64,000 bases of DNA, from NCBI GenBank assembly GCA_038501785.1, contig JBAMJR010000139.1, positions 254,501 through 318,500 of the forward strand, read 5' to 3'. The stretch is from Myoxocephalus aenaeus. Taxonomy: Eukaryota; Chordata; Actinopteri; Perciformes; Cottidae. The notes below the pieces were generated by a model. The model had not been told where the DNA came from, made no database searches, and saw nothing but the letters and a program-made list of their open reading frames with translations. Positions 25,595-35,925 of the stretch are shown one piece after another. Every line of letters starts with the position of its first letter. The stretch's first letter is position 1. Both the position numbers and the translations under genes were made by a program.

Positions 25595-25996
25595 GGAAGA
25601 CAGACAGACAGACAGACAGACAGGAGGACAGACAGACAGACAGGAGGACAGACAGACAGACAGACAGACAGGAGGACAGACAGACAGACAGGAGGACAGA
25701 CAGACAGACAGGAGGACAGACAGGAGGACAGACAGACAGACAGGAGGACAGACAGACAGGAGGACAGACAGACAGACAGACAGGAGGACAGGAGGACAGA
25801 CAGACAGACAGGAGGACAGACAGGAGGACAGACAGACAGACAGACAGGAGGACAGACAGACAGACAGGAGGACAGACAGACAGACAGACTCACACTGGAG
25901 GACGATCTCCTCGAAGGCTTGCCTCTGAACTCTGTCTCTGATCTTCAGCTGCTCTGAGACGTGTTTCCTCCAGGAACACACACACCTCTCAGCCAT
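16374..25996 (-). CDS. atg16l1: Autophagy-related protein 16-1, 5' part (12 coding exons)
   Basis: ATG16L1 joins ATG12-ATG5 in the complex that places LC3 lipidation on the forming autophagosome. Exons on the minus strand: 25894-25996, 22278-22368, 22103-22196, 21927-22000, 21763-21832, 21007-21188, 20720-20785, 20562-20648, 19651-19710, 17272-17350, 16643-16748, 16374-16444. All borders are AG/GT, phases match throughout, and the sum is 1083 nt (361 codons). The protein starts MAERCVCSWRKHVSEQL. The coiled coil contains ERANQTLKDEYDALQITF, and the first WD40 blade contains [20 protein letters not shown]; both closely match human ATG16L1. The last visible exon ends at GITSIEFDSA, so most of the propeller lies beyond the left edge. 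Human ATG16L1 has extra alternative exons in the linker; none was recognised here. Confidence 0.96.
16862..17138. repeat. ~277-bp interspersed repeat, copy 1
   Basis: A segment from GGTCTCAGCTTGAAAACTTG to CTGCTCATCACTGACC is present here and at 21299-21576 in the same orientation, nearly identical. Both copies lie in atg16l1 introns. No RNA polymerase III box or terminal repeat was recognised, so the class is unknown. Short open frames inside it repeat at both places and are not genes. Confidence 0.85.
17272..20785 (-). CDS. atg16l1: atg16l1 coding exons 7-10: linker between coiled coil and WD40
   Basis: Exon 20720-20785 (RRQAKLQKELADAAKEPLPI) closes the helical region. Exon 20562-20648 is an acidic then Gly-rich stretch (DDDIEVLAEDGGKGGG) ending in TSPKTPLSRTP. 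Exon 19651-19710 gives KNISQPPPGGLLDSISTIF, matching the human GGLLDSITNIFG motif. Exon 17272-17350 gives SSPENTEAPSGVCAEVRVP. The human counterpart of that last exon carries the caspase site and Thr300; here the aligned residues are ENTE followed by Ala. Introns are minisatellite-rich. Confidence 0.93.
17405..18370. repeat. 25-bp CCCAAGACCCAATCCTACCA minisatellite
   Basis: A CCAACCAGCCCAAGACCCAA-type unit is repeated some 35 times. It has a CAATCC to CAGTCC switch towards the right, and an irregular start made of CCAGTCCCACCAACC. It lies in the atg16l1 intron between 17350 and 19651. The Pro/Gln-rich open frames on both strands come from the repeat and are not coding. Confidence 0.95.
18438..18715 (+). 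mobile_element. tRNA-derived SINE (V-SINE type)
   Basis: A polymerase III A box (TGGCTCAGTGG, 18448-18458) and B box (GGTTCGATCCC, 18492-18502) stand at tRNA-like spacing. They are followed by the central domain GTGTCCTTGGGCAAGACA found in fish V-SINEs, then a tail with GTGAAAGTACTTTGAG ... ACTATACAAGTA that resembles an L2-type LINE 3' end. The head lacks a convincing full cloverleaf, so it is a SINE and not a tRNA gene. It is intronic in atg16l1, in antisense orientation to the gene. Confidence 0.88.
18716..19650. other. Single-copy intronic sequence of atg16l1
   Basis: No gene or long repeat is seen. A short (GACA) run lies at about 19558-19575. Otherwise this is ordinary intron sequence upstream (in plus coordinates) of the exon at 19651. 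Confidence 0.6.
19745..20455. repeat. Minisatellite of TGTGTTTGACCAACACCACG units
   Basis: Units of about 35-55 bp combine TGTGTTTGACCAACACCACG with variable numbers of TC(T/C)TCTAACGTC submodules. They fill the atg16l1 intron between exons 19651-19710 and 20562-20648. Confidence 0.93.
20797..20998. repeat. 21-bp minisatellite filling an intron
   Basis: GAGGATCAACCAGACCATGAG is repeated about nine times with almost no variation. It occupies nearly all of the 221-bp atg16l1 intron 20786-21006, ending a few bases from both flanking exons. Confidence 0.96.
21007..22368 (-). CDS. atg16l1: atg16l1 coding exons 2-6: coiled coil
   Basis: Exons 22278-22368, 22103-22196, 21927-22000, 21763-21832 and 21007-21188 encode residues about 35-204. 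They read YNRLLEKSDLQTVLSERY, then MRIKHQEELTELHKKRGE, LAQNVIDLNAQIHLKDKE, MEEYQQQISGLEGDGREL, and DLERANQTLKDEYDALQ to EANKLNAENEKDS. Heptad-like spacing of Leu/Ile is clear. In the family this coiled coil dimerises, and its C-terminal end binds WIPI2. Exon 21763-21832 is the least like human; the others are strongly conserved. Confidence 0.95.
21299..21576. repeat. ~277-bp interspersed repeat, copy 2
   Basis: Same sequence and orientation as 16862-17138, with only a few substitutions. It lies in the intron between atg16l1 exons 21007-21188 and 21763-21832. The near identity suggests recent spread or conversion between the two introns (inference). Confidence 0.85.
21606..21760. repeat. GT microsatellite with duplicated exon-end segments
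   Basis: Two long (GT)n runs are each bordered by ACCTGCAGGAAGCTCCT, at about 21606 and 21685. The same segment is the real 3' end and splice donor of the atg16l1 exon at 21763-21832. On the sense strand this places two extra copies of CTTCCTGCAG|GTA downstream of the true donor. Confidence 0.9.
22418..25888. repeat. 3.5-kb GACA / GGAGGACAGACA array
   Basis: (GACA)n runs are interrupted every 8-30 bp by GGAG, giving units such as GACAGACAGGAG. Rare GGAAGA and GACGGACA variants occur. The array fills nearly the whole first coding intron of atg16l1 (22369-25893). Stop-free frames encoding Cys/Leu/Ser/Val repeats on the minus strand are repeat artefacts. Confidence 0.97.
25894..25996 (-). CDS. 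atg16l1: atg16l1 first coding exon: ATG5-binding helix
   Basis: Encodes MAERCVCSWRKHVSEQLKIR and DRVQRQAFEEIVLQ. This matches the human N-terminal helix (RWKRHISEQL ... QAFEEIILQ) that binds ATG5. The start ATG at 25996 is chosen because this conserved helix begins eight residues later and the human N-terminus has similar length. Upstream bases GCGCAG|GTC after a TG-rich tract look like an acceptor, so a non-coding first exon probably lies upstream. The exon ends CTCCAGT|GTGAGT, and splicing to 22368 restores codon TAT (Tyr), as in human. Confidence 0.94.
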
Positions 25997-26010
25997 GACC
26001 TGCGCACGCA

Positions 26011-26041
<31 letters not shown>

Positions 26042-26629
26042 TTACTCTGTGGTCTCATAGTATTTAGTGTGGTACCAGTACTTCTACTGTATTGATATAC
26101 AGAGTAGAAGTACAGGTTGTAGTACTTCATCGTGTAAACAAGGTAAAATATCTTCTGTATGAGCGGCCGCAGCACGAGTCGCGCTGTGATGACGTAGATG
26201 CTCCGGACCCCGTGTTTACGCGCAGTGAACGTTAACGCGGGGATCCGGTGTACACTCGCACCATAATTCACAATAAGTGACGTCAGCGTTAACTCACCTG
26301 TGGAACTTTAATTAGCGCGCAGATTACGTCATCAATTAGCATGGTCACGTGTTGAGCTGCTCTAGCCTCCGTTAGCATGTAGAGCTAACCTGCTAAAGGC
26401 GCTGTCCTCTCTAAGAAACCACAACTCGTCTGTCTGAGACCCGGTCCCGGTGGGTCCGTTAGTCCCAGAGAATACCGGTGGGTCCCACTGAGACCCACCC
26501 ACTGGGTCCTAGTGGGTCCGGGTTCCCCTAGAACGGGTCCCTGTGACTCGACATGTTAGCATGCTAAGTTAGCTACATGCTGCAGACATTGGTTAAAAAG
26601 AAAGAACATTAAAACGTACACCATTTAAC

Positions 26630-26890
26630 TGCGTTCTTCTTCTTCTATGGTTTAACTGCGTTGGGTTCTTCTTCTCCCGTTAAACTGCGTTAGGTTCTTC
26701 TTCTTCTACGGTCTAACTGTGGCTCCTTTCTTCTTCTACGGTCTAACTGTGGCTCCTTTCTTCTTATACGGTATAACTGTGGCTCCTTTCTTCTTCTACG
26801 GTCTAACTGTGGCTCCTTTCTTCTTCTACGGTATAACTGTGGCTCTTTTCTTCTTCTACGGTCTAACTGTGGCTCCTTTCTTCTTCTCCG
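26630..26890. repeat. 30-bp minisatellite in the atg16l1 5' region
   Basis: Units of GGCTCCTTTCTTCTTCTACG plus GTCTAACTGT are repeated about seven times, with degenerate copies on the left. The array is in the presumed first intron or 5' UTR of atg16l1. A 73-residue open frame through it is not coding. Confidence 0.9.
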
Positions 26891-26959
26891 GTAACCTCAG
26901 CGGTGTAGACTCACGGTGCTGCGGGTTCTCTTTTTCTTAACCGACATCAGCTGCCTCCC

Positions 26960-27001
26960 TCCGAATCGGCGACATTTTGGCTCCTACACACACTTCCGGG
27001 A
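26960..27001 (-). promoter_or_regulatory. atg16l1: Probable atg16l1 core promoter elements
   Basis: On the minus strand CCCGGAAGTG (27000-26991) matches an ETS/GABP site. About 15 bp downstream AAAATGTCGCC (26978-26968) resembles a YY1 element; the pair is typical of housekeeping start sites. A short ATG-initiated frame there ends after about 12 codons, so it would only be an upstream ORF. No TATA box is seen. The position is inferred from motifs only. Confidence 0.5.
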
Positions 27002-27073
27002 TGGTCGTGCGAATATGACGTTGTGTTGAGTGCGACCACAAAGTTTGGAAGCCCATTATTGGGTGCATCCCGA

Positions 27074-28162
27074 GGCTGCGGTCGAATAGTCAAATAATGA
27101 CCTCCTAACGTCTAACCCTAAGCACTTCTCCTTGACCTCTGTGGAAAACGTCACGGGGTCAAGGAAAGATGGGAAGGAGACTTCATGAGGAGTTAGGAGA
27201 AGACAACCGCGGTGTTTGGCAAATCCGACTCCACTTTCACTAAGAGACGTAGTTATGACGCGACGGCAGGCGCATGTTAGTGACGTCAGTCTGTAGCCAG
27301 CGGTGAAACTACAATGTTCTGAAGAAGGACTACAAAAAGCGCAGTTTATATACTCCGTCCGTCTTCTTACAGTGTTGCGTCATAACGACATAAACAACCC
27401 GGTTCATATATTACTTTAATAACGAGGTTGGAATAGAAATGAAGGAAGGAATATGAAAGTGAAACCAACGTACAAAGCTACTAAAACTGTCTCTTTGTTC
27501 AGTTTCAAACATGCTGAATTAAATACGTTATCCCACAAACGATGTGTGTCATATATGTGTGTCTCATATCCCTTTATGTTGTTATGGTTTATTTACATGC
27601 AGATTATAATCTGATCATAAAAATATGCAGACAACAGTTTATGAAACACCACACAACTCGTGTTGACTTGATATGTTTTATTGTAATGTGACAAAATAGT
27701 TGATTAAAAAGATGATAATCAGAAACATGACTCAGACTGAAGAGCTCGTCCAGTTTAACTCTTTCACTAAAGCTTCTGTAACTGAAGTCAAATAAAATAA
27801 AAGAATGAGGCTGAAGCTGCAGTTCAACACCAGAGAGAATATCAAATACGTCAGTTTGATCACTTTACAGCAGTTTGATCACTTTACAGCAGTTTGATCA
27901 CTTTACAGCACTTTGATCACTTTACAGCAGTTTGATCACTTTACAGCACTTTGATCACTTTACAACAGTTTGATCACTTTACAGCACTTTGATCACTTTA
28001 CAGCACTTTGATCACTTTACAACAGTTTGATCACTTTACAGCACTTTGATCACTTTACAGCACTTTGATCACTTTACAGCAGTTTGATCACTTTACAGCA
28101 CTTTTCAGCAACGTAACGTTTTTAGTTTGCCAGCAGGTTTAACAGACTATACGACCGCAGCC
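27074..28162 (+). mobile_element. TIR element, left arm of the large inverted repeat
   Basis: Begins GGCTGCGGTCGAATAGTC and ends GACTATACGACCGCAGCC, i.e. 18-bp terminal inverted repeats with one mismatch. It contains an array of a 19-bp unit TTGATCACTTTACAGCA(G/C)T (about 27850-28105). The whole arm is the reverse complement of 28166-29661 except for an internal deletion of about 310 bp near its inner end. No transposase frame is seen. Superfamily not assigned; no clear target duplication. Confidence 0.8.
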
Positions 28163-28165
28163 CAA

Positions 28166-29661
28166 GGCTGCGGTCGTATAGTCCATTTTGGTTAGAACCT
28201 TCCTAACGGAGTGAAATGACCTGAAGGACCTCAGTGGCCGCCATGATAAGTGCCGGTGGAATTGTCCAAACGCAAAGGAAAGGAGCTTCAATGCTTCCTA
28301 ACTTAGCTCCTTTAGCATAGGAACCACTGGACCTTCCTTACGAAAGGAAAGGAGATGATGCCGACCCACAATTCCTTGCGGCGGCAACATTTAAAGTGAC
28401 GTATCATTCGGCCGTTCACGAGAACAAACGATCATGAAGACAAACGCTGATCATGTGAATAACTGTTGCTATAACTTGGAAACACTTTCAATAATCTGTT
28501 AAACCTGCTGGCAAACTACAAACGTTACGTTGCTGAAAAGTGCTGTAAAGTGATCAAACTGCTGTAAAGTGATGAAACTGCTGTAAAGTGATCAAACTGC
28601 TGTAAAGTGATCAAAGTGCTGTAAAGTGATGAAACTGCTGTAAAGTGATGAAACTGCTGTAAAGTGATGAAACTGCTGTAAAGTGATGAAACTGCTGTAA
28701 AGTGATGAAACTGCTGTAAAGTGATGAAACTGCTGTAAAGTGATCAAACTGCTGTAAAGTGATCAAAGTGCTGTAAAGTGATGAAACTGCTGTAAAGTGA
28801 TGAAACTGCTGTAAAGTGATGAAACTGCTGTAAAGTGATCAAACTGCTGTAAAGTGATCAAACTGCTGTAAAGTGATCAAACTGACGTATTTTATATTCT
28901 CTCTGGTGTTGAACTGCAGCTTCAGCCTCATTCTTTTATTTTATTTGACTTCAGTTACAGAAGCTTTAGTGAAAGAGTTAAACTGGACGAGCTCTTCAGT
29001 CTGAGTCATGTTTCTGATTATCATCTTTTTAATCAACTATTTTGTCACATTACAATAAAACATATCAAGTCAACACGAGTTGTGTGGTGTTTCATAAACT
29101 GTTGTCTGCATATTTTTATGATCAGATTATAATCTGCATGTAAATAAACCATAACAACATAAAGGGATATGAGACACACATATATGACACACATCGTTTG
29201 TGGGATAACGTATTTAAATCAGCATGTTTGAACCTGAACAAAGAGACAGTTTAGTAGCTTTGTACGTTGGTTTCACTTTCATATTCCTTCCTTCATTTCT
29301 ATTCCAACCTCGTTATTAAAGTAATATATGAACCGGGTTGTTTATGTCGTTATGACGCAACACTGTAAGAAGACGGACGAAGTATATAAACTGCGCTTTT
29401 TGTAGTCCTTCTTCAGAACATTGTAGTTTCACCGCTGGCTACAGACTGACGTCACTAACATGCGCCTGCCGTCGCGTCATAACTACGTCGCTTAGTGAAA
29501 GTGGAGTCGGATTTGCCAAACACCGCGGTTGTCTTCTCCTAACTCCTCATGAAGTCTCCTTCCCATCTTTCCTTGACCCCGTGACGTTTTCCACAGAGGT
29601 CAAGGAGAAGTGCTTAGGGTTAGACGTTAGGAGGTCATTATTTGACTATTCGACCGCAGCC
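28166..29661 (-). mobile_element. TIR element, right arm of the large inverted repeat
   Basis: Mirror copy of 27074-28162, starting only 3 bp (CAA) after it. It begins GGCTGCGGTCGTATAGTC and ends GACTATTCGACCGCAGCC. It keeps about 310 bp (28184-28496) missing from the left arm and has a longer version of the internal array (about 28545-28885), with a GATGAAACTGC variant not found in the left arm. Non-coding. Confidence 0.8.
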
Positions 29662-29993
29662 ACTGTTTTAACGCTGGACACGCCCCCTCACTGTTCATCT
29701 GTTATGTGATTGGACGCTGCAGCTGAGCGGACTGATGCTGGAGTTTAATACCAGAGTGAAGAGAAACTATATTTCTATTGGGGGTTATTTTATAATGATG
29801 TCACAATCAGAATTTCAAAACATACCGACGTAAATAATAAATAAATAAATAAGACGCCAGTAGAAATGGATCCTGCGCGTATAAGCAGGACACATCACAG
29901 TGTATAAATACTCAATGCAGTTTATTAAACGGTAACAGACGACAGAGAAAACATCTCCACTCTGACACTCGTGATAACTTTGTCTTTATTAAT
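29662..29993. other. Intergenic, nothing recognised
   Basis: Single-copy sequence between the inverted repeat and the LINE 3' end. No exon or motif stands out. Confidence 0.6.
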
Positions 29994-31407
29994 ATTTCAT
30001 TTCATTTCATTTCATTTATTTATTTATTTGAACAGGGACCGTACACATCAATCAACCCAGGGGTAAATGTGTCAGTCTTAGCTAAAGCTACATTTCCACC
30101 GTAGTCCCTGTGGCCGGATATAACAAGCCATCACTAAAGGAAAGAAATGGTTATAACAAAAACATCTTAAAAAGCAATAAACACACAGGTTACGATCAAA
30201 TATATAAATAGGCCTCATCATAAAATCATAAAATCATAAAAACATCATAAAGATCAATAAACATACACACATTTTGTACACAACCATTGAGGAGGGAGTC
30301 AGGACTCATGCTCACACACCTGATTGCTAATAAGCCAGTTCTTCAGGCCGTGTTTAAAAGAGGGATCTGTTCTGCTAGTGCGGAGATGCAGAGGCAGAGC
30401 ATTCCAGAGGTGTCCTGCTTTCACTGAGAGTGCAGACTGGCTAAAGGAACGTTTCCTAAAGGGGATGATACAGTCACCTCTCTCCACAGATCTAGTTTGT
30501 CTACCACTCTGCGAGTTTCGTTTGATAAATTCACCAAGTGGGGGAGGAGCCATATCATGAAGAACTTTAAAAACAAGACACATATAGGAGAATTTAGTGA
30601 TGTTATCCCAGCTCAGGAGACTGTGTTTACTTAGAATTGCACAGTGGTGATAACTCCTGGGCTTTTTATCAAGTATTTTAAGAGCCTGCTTATGAAGGAT
30701 TTGAATTGATTTTAGAGTTGTGCTGGTGGCTTGAGCCCAGCTGGATAGGCAATAGGTCAAATATGGAATGATCATTGCATTAAAGTACAGCTTTGCAGTA
30801 TCTATGGTTAGATTGTTTCTTATGTACTTGAAATTAAACAAATGAAATCTGACAACTTTTGCCACGTTTTTTACCTGCTTCTTAAAAGAAAGGTTTGAGT
30901 CGAGGTAGATACCTAGGTATTTATATTCAGGCACTATCTGGAGCCTCTCACCAGAGACATAGACATCCGGCTCAGGTGAGTTACATGCCGTCTTTGTGAA
31001 AAACATACAGACTGACTTTTTCACGTTTAGGTGTAAACAGGAATCTGAGAGCCATTCAGACACATTGACCATTGTATCGGTGAGTTTAAGTGCAGCCTGT
31101 TCTTTGCTTTTTGCATGGACATAAATCACTGTGTCATCAGCGTACATTTGAATATCACATCCCTTACAGACACTGGGGAGGTCATTTATATACAAGCTGA
31201 ATAATAATGGTCCCAAAATCGAACCCTGAGGGACACCCACTTCATATCCTAGCGCTGGCGATACAGCCTCACCCACTCTAACACACTGGGTTCTTCCCTC
31301 AAGGTAGGACTTCATCAGTGCTAGCGATTCAGCTGAGAAGTTGAAATGTGACATTTTCTTAATCAGGATATTGTGGTTAATAGTGTCGAAAGCCTTCCTG
31401 AGGACAA
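29994..31407 (-). mobile_element. 5'-truncated non-LTR retrotransposon with reverse transcriptase
   Basis: The minus-strand frame runs from about 31407 (RKAFDTINHNILIKK) to a stop at 30299 with no break, about 370 codons. Visible RT motifs in order: AFDTINH (block A), GVPQGSILGPLLF (block B), MYADDTVIY (catalytic YADD) and KYLGIYLDSNLSF. A C-terminal region ending in LKNWLISNQV follows. The 3' end is a short UTR and an AAATG-type repeat tail (29994-30030). The N-terminal endonuclease half is missing, as expected for incomplete reverse transcription. It belongs to the broad jockey/CR1/L2 group; a finer family is not claimed. Confidence 0.9.
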
Positions 31408-31804
31408 GAAATACTGCTAATATAAGTAGTAGTTTAACACCATTAAATCAACTGAAAACATACGATCATTTTTATCAATATTTTAAGTGTATTTTTATTG
31501 GAATGTTCGCTAAAAACTCTCTGGACAAAACTCCATCAGCTGTTAACGCGACTGACAGCTGATCAGATGTGATCAGATGTGATCAGCTGTCAGGCGGCCG
31601 CAGTCATCAGAAACCGACGTCGCTTCACGTGACGCTTCAGAGGAAAGGACGTCTCATGTCTCTTAAAACATATTTCCTCGCCTCTTCTCTCCTCGCTTGG
31701 TTTCCTTGTGTCCTCTCTCCTCGCTTGGTTTCCTTGCGTCTCTCCATGCATCCTGGTGGGAGGGACTAAGACGCAAGGAAAAGACGCAAGTGAGGGAAAC
31801 GGGG
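31408..31804. other. Intergenic, short inverted repeats only
   Basis: No gene is seen. CTCCTCGCTTGGTTTCCTTG occurs in direct copies and CTTGCGTC/GACGCAAG as an inverted pair around 31690-31790, suggesting a small palindromic element. Confidence 0.5.
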
Positions 31805-32270
31805 ATGCAGTTTAGAGACTTGGGATGCACCCATTGTCGTAAAAGAAAATTATGTGATAAAAAAGTAATGATTATGAGATAGAAAGTCATAATTATGAGA
31901 TAGAAAGTTGAATTTATTAAATAGAAAGTCATAATTATGAGATAGAAAGTTTAAATTAAGAGTTGAAAGTTGAAATTATGAGATAGAAAGTCATATATGT
32001 TGTTCTATTTTGCACTACTCACTTTGTCAGACAGAAGAGAAACACAATTTCAAGTCTTCTGTATGTTTGCACTAATGGAAGAAGTGACAAATAAAACTGA
32101 CTTTGATATATGAGGTAGAAAGTCATAAGATGACAGGAAGAAAAAAAATGGAGAAACAAAAGCCAGCGCCTCTGGAGCGCATGAACACTTTCAATCTCAT
32201 GATTTCAACGTTCTATTTTATAATTTCGACTTTCTATTTCATAATTGGGACATTCTCCCGATTATTTCAA
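31805..32270. repeat. Possible MITE with AGATAGAAAGTCATAATTAT repeats
   Basis: ATTATGAGATAGAAAGTCAT-type units recur from 31866 to 31995. Their inverse (ACTTTCTATTTCATAATT) appears at 32225-32245. The left edge contains GGGATGCACCC, whose inverse GGGTGCATCCC lies at 27061, just outside the large inverted repeat. Confidence 0.5.
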
Positions 32271-33035
32271 AGTGTGGTCCCACAACAAGAACAAACTATT
32301 TAACAAAACAATGAGGTATTCAGACATAGATCTTTACTAATATGTTGTGGTATATTCATTAAATTAGATAGTGATAAGCTAAATATATAAAAAGTCATCA
32401 TTTATAGGGTACTTTCTATTGGAAAGTAGCTGTCCCAAACCCTGACATCTACATTTCAATTAACAATTTTTTGATTTTGTTCAATGGTGTAATTTCAAAG
32501 ATCTTTAATGATTAAGTTTAAACAGAAGTTGTAAGATTTAGATTTATTGTGGGTTTAATTTAAAAATAAAAAATGCTAGTTTCAGGCAGGATCCAAACCG
32601 GGAGGTCAGGCAAAACATCCAGAGTTGATGATTGATCAAATTGAACATACATTACACCAATCAGTATAACATTTTAGTTGATAACTTAATATACTTCATT
32701 TTTTACTAAACATCCAGTGTTTCGGTTGTGACCATAGTATTTGGTTTGCAAGGTTGTATCATATTTCCTCAACATTATTGCTTAATCTGAACTCATAACA
32801 GGCCTTGAATTGGGAATATTACAAACACAAATGTTTTGTGGTCAATAGAATCATTTTATTTTTGAAGACATAATTGTTCGTCCAGAACCATTTAAAGTAC
32901 AAACATTACTTATCAATGGAAAATGACCCAAGTGGGTTCAGTAAAAGAGAACAAGAAAACATTAACAAATAACTGATACGATGTTGTACAAATGTAGTAC
33001 TTCACATACTGCGGTGAACTCTCTTGGGCTGATCT
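32271..33035. other. AT-rich intergenic, nothing recognised
   Basis: No open frame, repeat array or known element seen. Confidence 0.6.
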
Positions 33036-33218
33036 CAGTGGCGGCTGGTGGATTTTTTTTTGGGTGGGGCCAGCCAATCAATTTCAGCAAAAATCCGAGT
33101 ATGATTCAATGCAAAAAAGGTATAAAAAACGCATTACTACTTTGCAGTTGAATATTTAAACATTTATTCCAACACTAACATAATAAGGACATTATTCATA
33201 CAATTCAGTATTTTTTCC

Positions 33219-33455
<237 letters not shown>

Positions 33456-35164
33456 GTCTAATAGAACAAGTTTATATTTTAAGATGCCCCATATGAACCT
33501 TGTTTGTTGGGGAAACACAATCAGCGTGGTGAGGAAACCTGCATGTTTTTACGAGACAGATTATTTGTAAAGAAACTTTGCTCTTCTGTCCTTCTGAGTG
33601 GCAAACCTCTCAATGGCCTTCTTGTTGAAGTCAGGCATGTCCCTGACAAGCTTCTTCTCCATGGAGAGCCAGAGCATTAAGGCCATCCTGTGTCATGGTG
33701 TTCCTCAGGAAGGTCTGGGTCCTCTTCAAAGTACAGAAACACCTCTGGATTCAGCTGTTGTCACGGGGATGAGGATCCTGAGAAGATGACAGTCTCTGAA
33801 GAGGAGAACCGCTCCTTGGCTTCATCAGGATGGTCACATACCTGTAGAAGATAAATCAACTTACATTATCAATAAAGCTATTCTGATTGAACACTTATGT
33901 CCAAGTCAAGTATTTCTACAATACAATGTATGTAAAATATTACAAATAACTTTAGATGATGGTAAATTATAACTACATCATCAAATTGTATCAGACAGTT
34001 ACCAGCGTGTCCCTTCAGAAAACAGTCCACTATGTTGGTGAATAGTTACAACTTGCCATCTTCAAAACCAACTAGGCCTCTTCTAGACATTGACTTGGTG
34101 GACACCTGAATAATCATGTTATTAACTACCCGCACTTTTAAAATATTTAAACAAATATCATTGTGATGTTTTCTATGATATTCGTTCACTTTGATGACTA
34201 GGCCCATGTAGGCTTTTACAGACTGTTGGACGTGAGCAACTCATCCCTCCCTCCAGGAAATACACGGCCCCTTGGTTCTTCTGTTACTGATGGATTTATT
34301 CTCAACGTGTGCCTCAGTCAACACCACCGTCATCAACCCACCGTCCAACTGTTTAATTACATTTCAACTGACAAAACAAGTTGGCGTTCACGTTACACAG
34401 TAAACTGTTTGCACGACGAATCATTACCATAACAACAGACCTCGCTGCACACAACTGAGAGGGAGACGGTCCACTTGGAGAACAATATACCTCGACAAAT
34501 CAACACTTTGTTGTCACTTTAACTTATATCTTTTAAACTAGCTTTTAGCAGAGTAAACACTTCTACCGCGGCACATGTTTTCAGGAGCTTGTCACAACTA
34601 AAAGTGTCCCAACACAAACATAGGACGTAAAGATGGTTCCTATCACATGTAAATACGAGACGTTAGCTTGCTTATTGTGTGTTTATTCGCTAACAACAGA
34701 ACAGGCTACTGTGGGCCGTAGCCTAGCCCAGAACAACAGTCAAAACCTCTTAGCATGCGTCACTCTGCTCCTGGTCGTAGCCTCCTCTCCACAGGCTCCA
34801 CAACAACAACAACATCCCACCTCACTCGCTCTGCTGATAACAGGTAAGTTAGCTCACAGGTAGACAAGCTACAAGCTACAAGCTACAAGCTACACAGCCC
34901 ATGAGACATTCACTGACCTCCTGAACCCAGTAATTACAATAACCAGTAATCTTATCTAGAACAACTTCTTCCTGTAAACACAATAACACTTTAAACATAA
35001 CAGGTTAACATGACGTGTCACTCAGTCCGTTACAGTCTAGTTTAATACCTTTAATGAAGCAGGGTCGATGTTCCTCTTCTGCAGCTGGTTGAATAGCATG
35101 TCCACATGTGGGATGATGTTGTTCCGTCTGTCACTAAACAACCGTTTTCTCTTTGTGTCGCAGT

Positions 35165-35437
35165 GCTAGCGGGCTAACGTTAGTCCGCTAGCTAACGGTA
35201 GCACGTTAGCCCGCTAGCTAACGGTAGCACGTTAGCCCGCTAGCTAACGGTAGCACGTTAGTCCGCTAGCTAACGGTAGCACGTTAGCCCGCTAGCTAAC
35301 GGTAGCACGTTAGCCCGCTAGCTAACGGTAGCACGTTAGCCCGCTAGCTAACGGTAGCACGTTAGCCCGCTAGCTAACGGTAGCACGTTAGCCCGCTAGC
35401 TAACGGTAGCACGTTAGCCCGCTAGCTAACGGTAGCC
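35165..35437. repeat. 26-bp GCTAGC minisatellite
   Basis: The unit CGCTAGCTAACGGTAGCACG plus TTAGCC is repeated about ten times, nearly perfectly. It contains the palindromes GCTAGC and GCTAACGGTAGC (imperfect), so single strands could form hairpins. It is embedded in the decayed hAT transposase region. Confidence 0.95.
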
Positions 35438-35925
35438 CTGGCCTCTCCCTCCCCGTCGCCGCTGCTTAGTTCCGGAGGGCAATGCCAGGAATAAAGCTGC
35501 ACTGTGGCTCCCCTCATGACAGCAGCCCGTCATAAGCGCTGGAGCGATGGTGTCCGCGGAGGCGTTCTGGATAGTGATGTACCGTTAGCGCCGATGTAGC
35601 TTAGCATGAGCATCAGCTGGAAATATCAGTTGACTCTTCTCGTCCACTTGGCGATACAAATCAGCGTTCTTTACTTCCTCCAGAATGTAATCCCTTATAA
35701 CCGACAGCAGCATGCAGTCCAAGTCTTGGAGGAGAGATTTGATCTAGTTAGGCTTGAGTCTTAGGGCTCCGTTGTCATGACGTTAAAATGGCGCTGAGAG
35801 AGACGGGCAGACGAGAATACAAGCGAAGAGAACGAGAACACGCGAGACGAGAACGAGAGACTAGCTGTGAACGCACCCGGGGCCTGGCCCCGCAGACGTC
35901 CTTCTTAGGGCGCGGATTGGATAAA

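Noticed and set aside
22274..26041. 1,255- and 1,167-codon frames of Cys/Leu/Ser/Val/Pro repeats
   Set aside because: Translation of the GACA array inside an atg16l1 intron. Real exon pieces occur only at the two ends and are joined by splicing.
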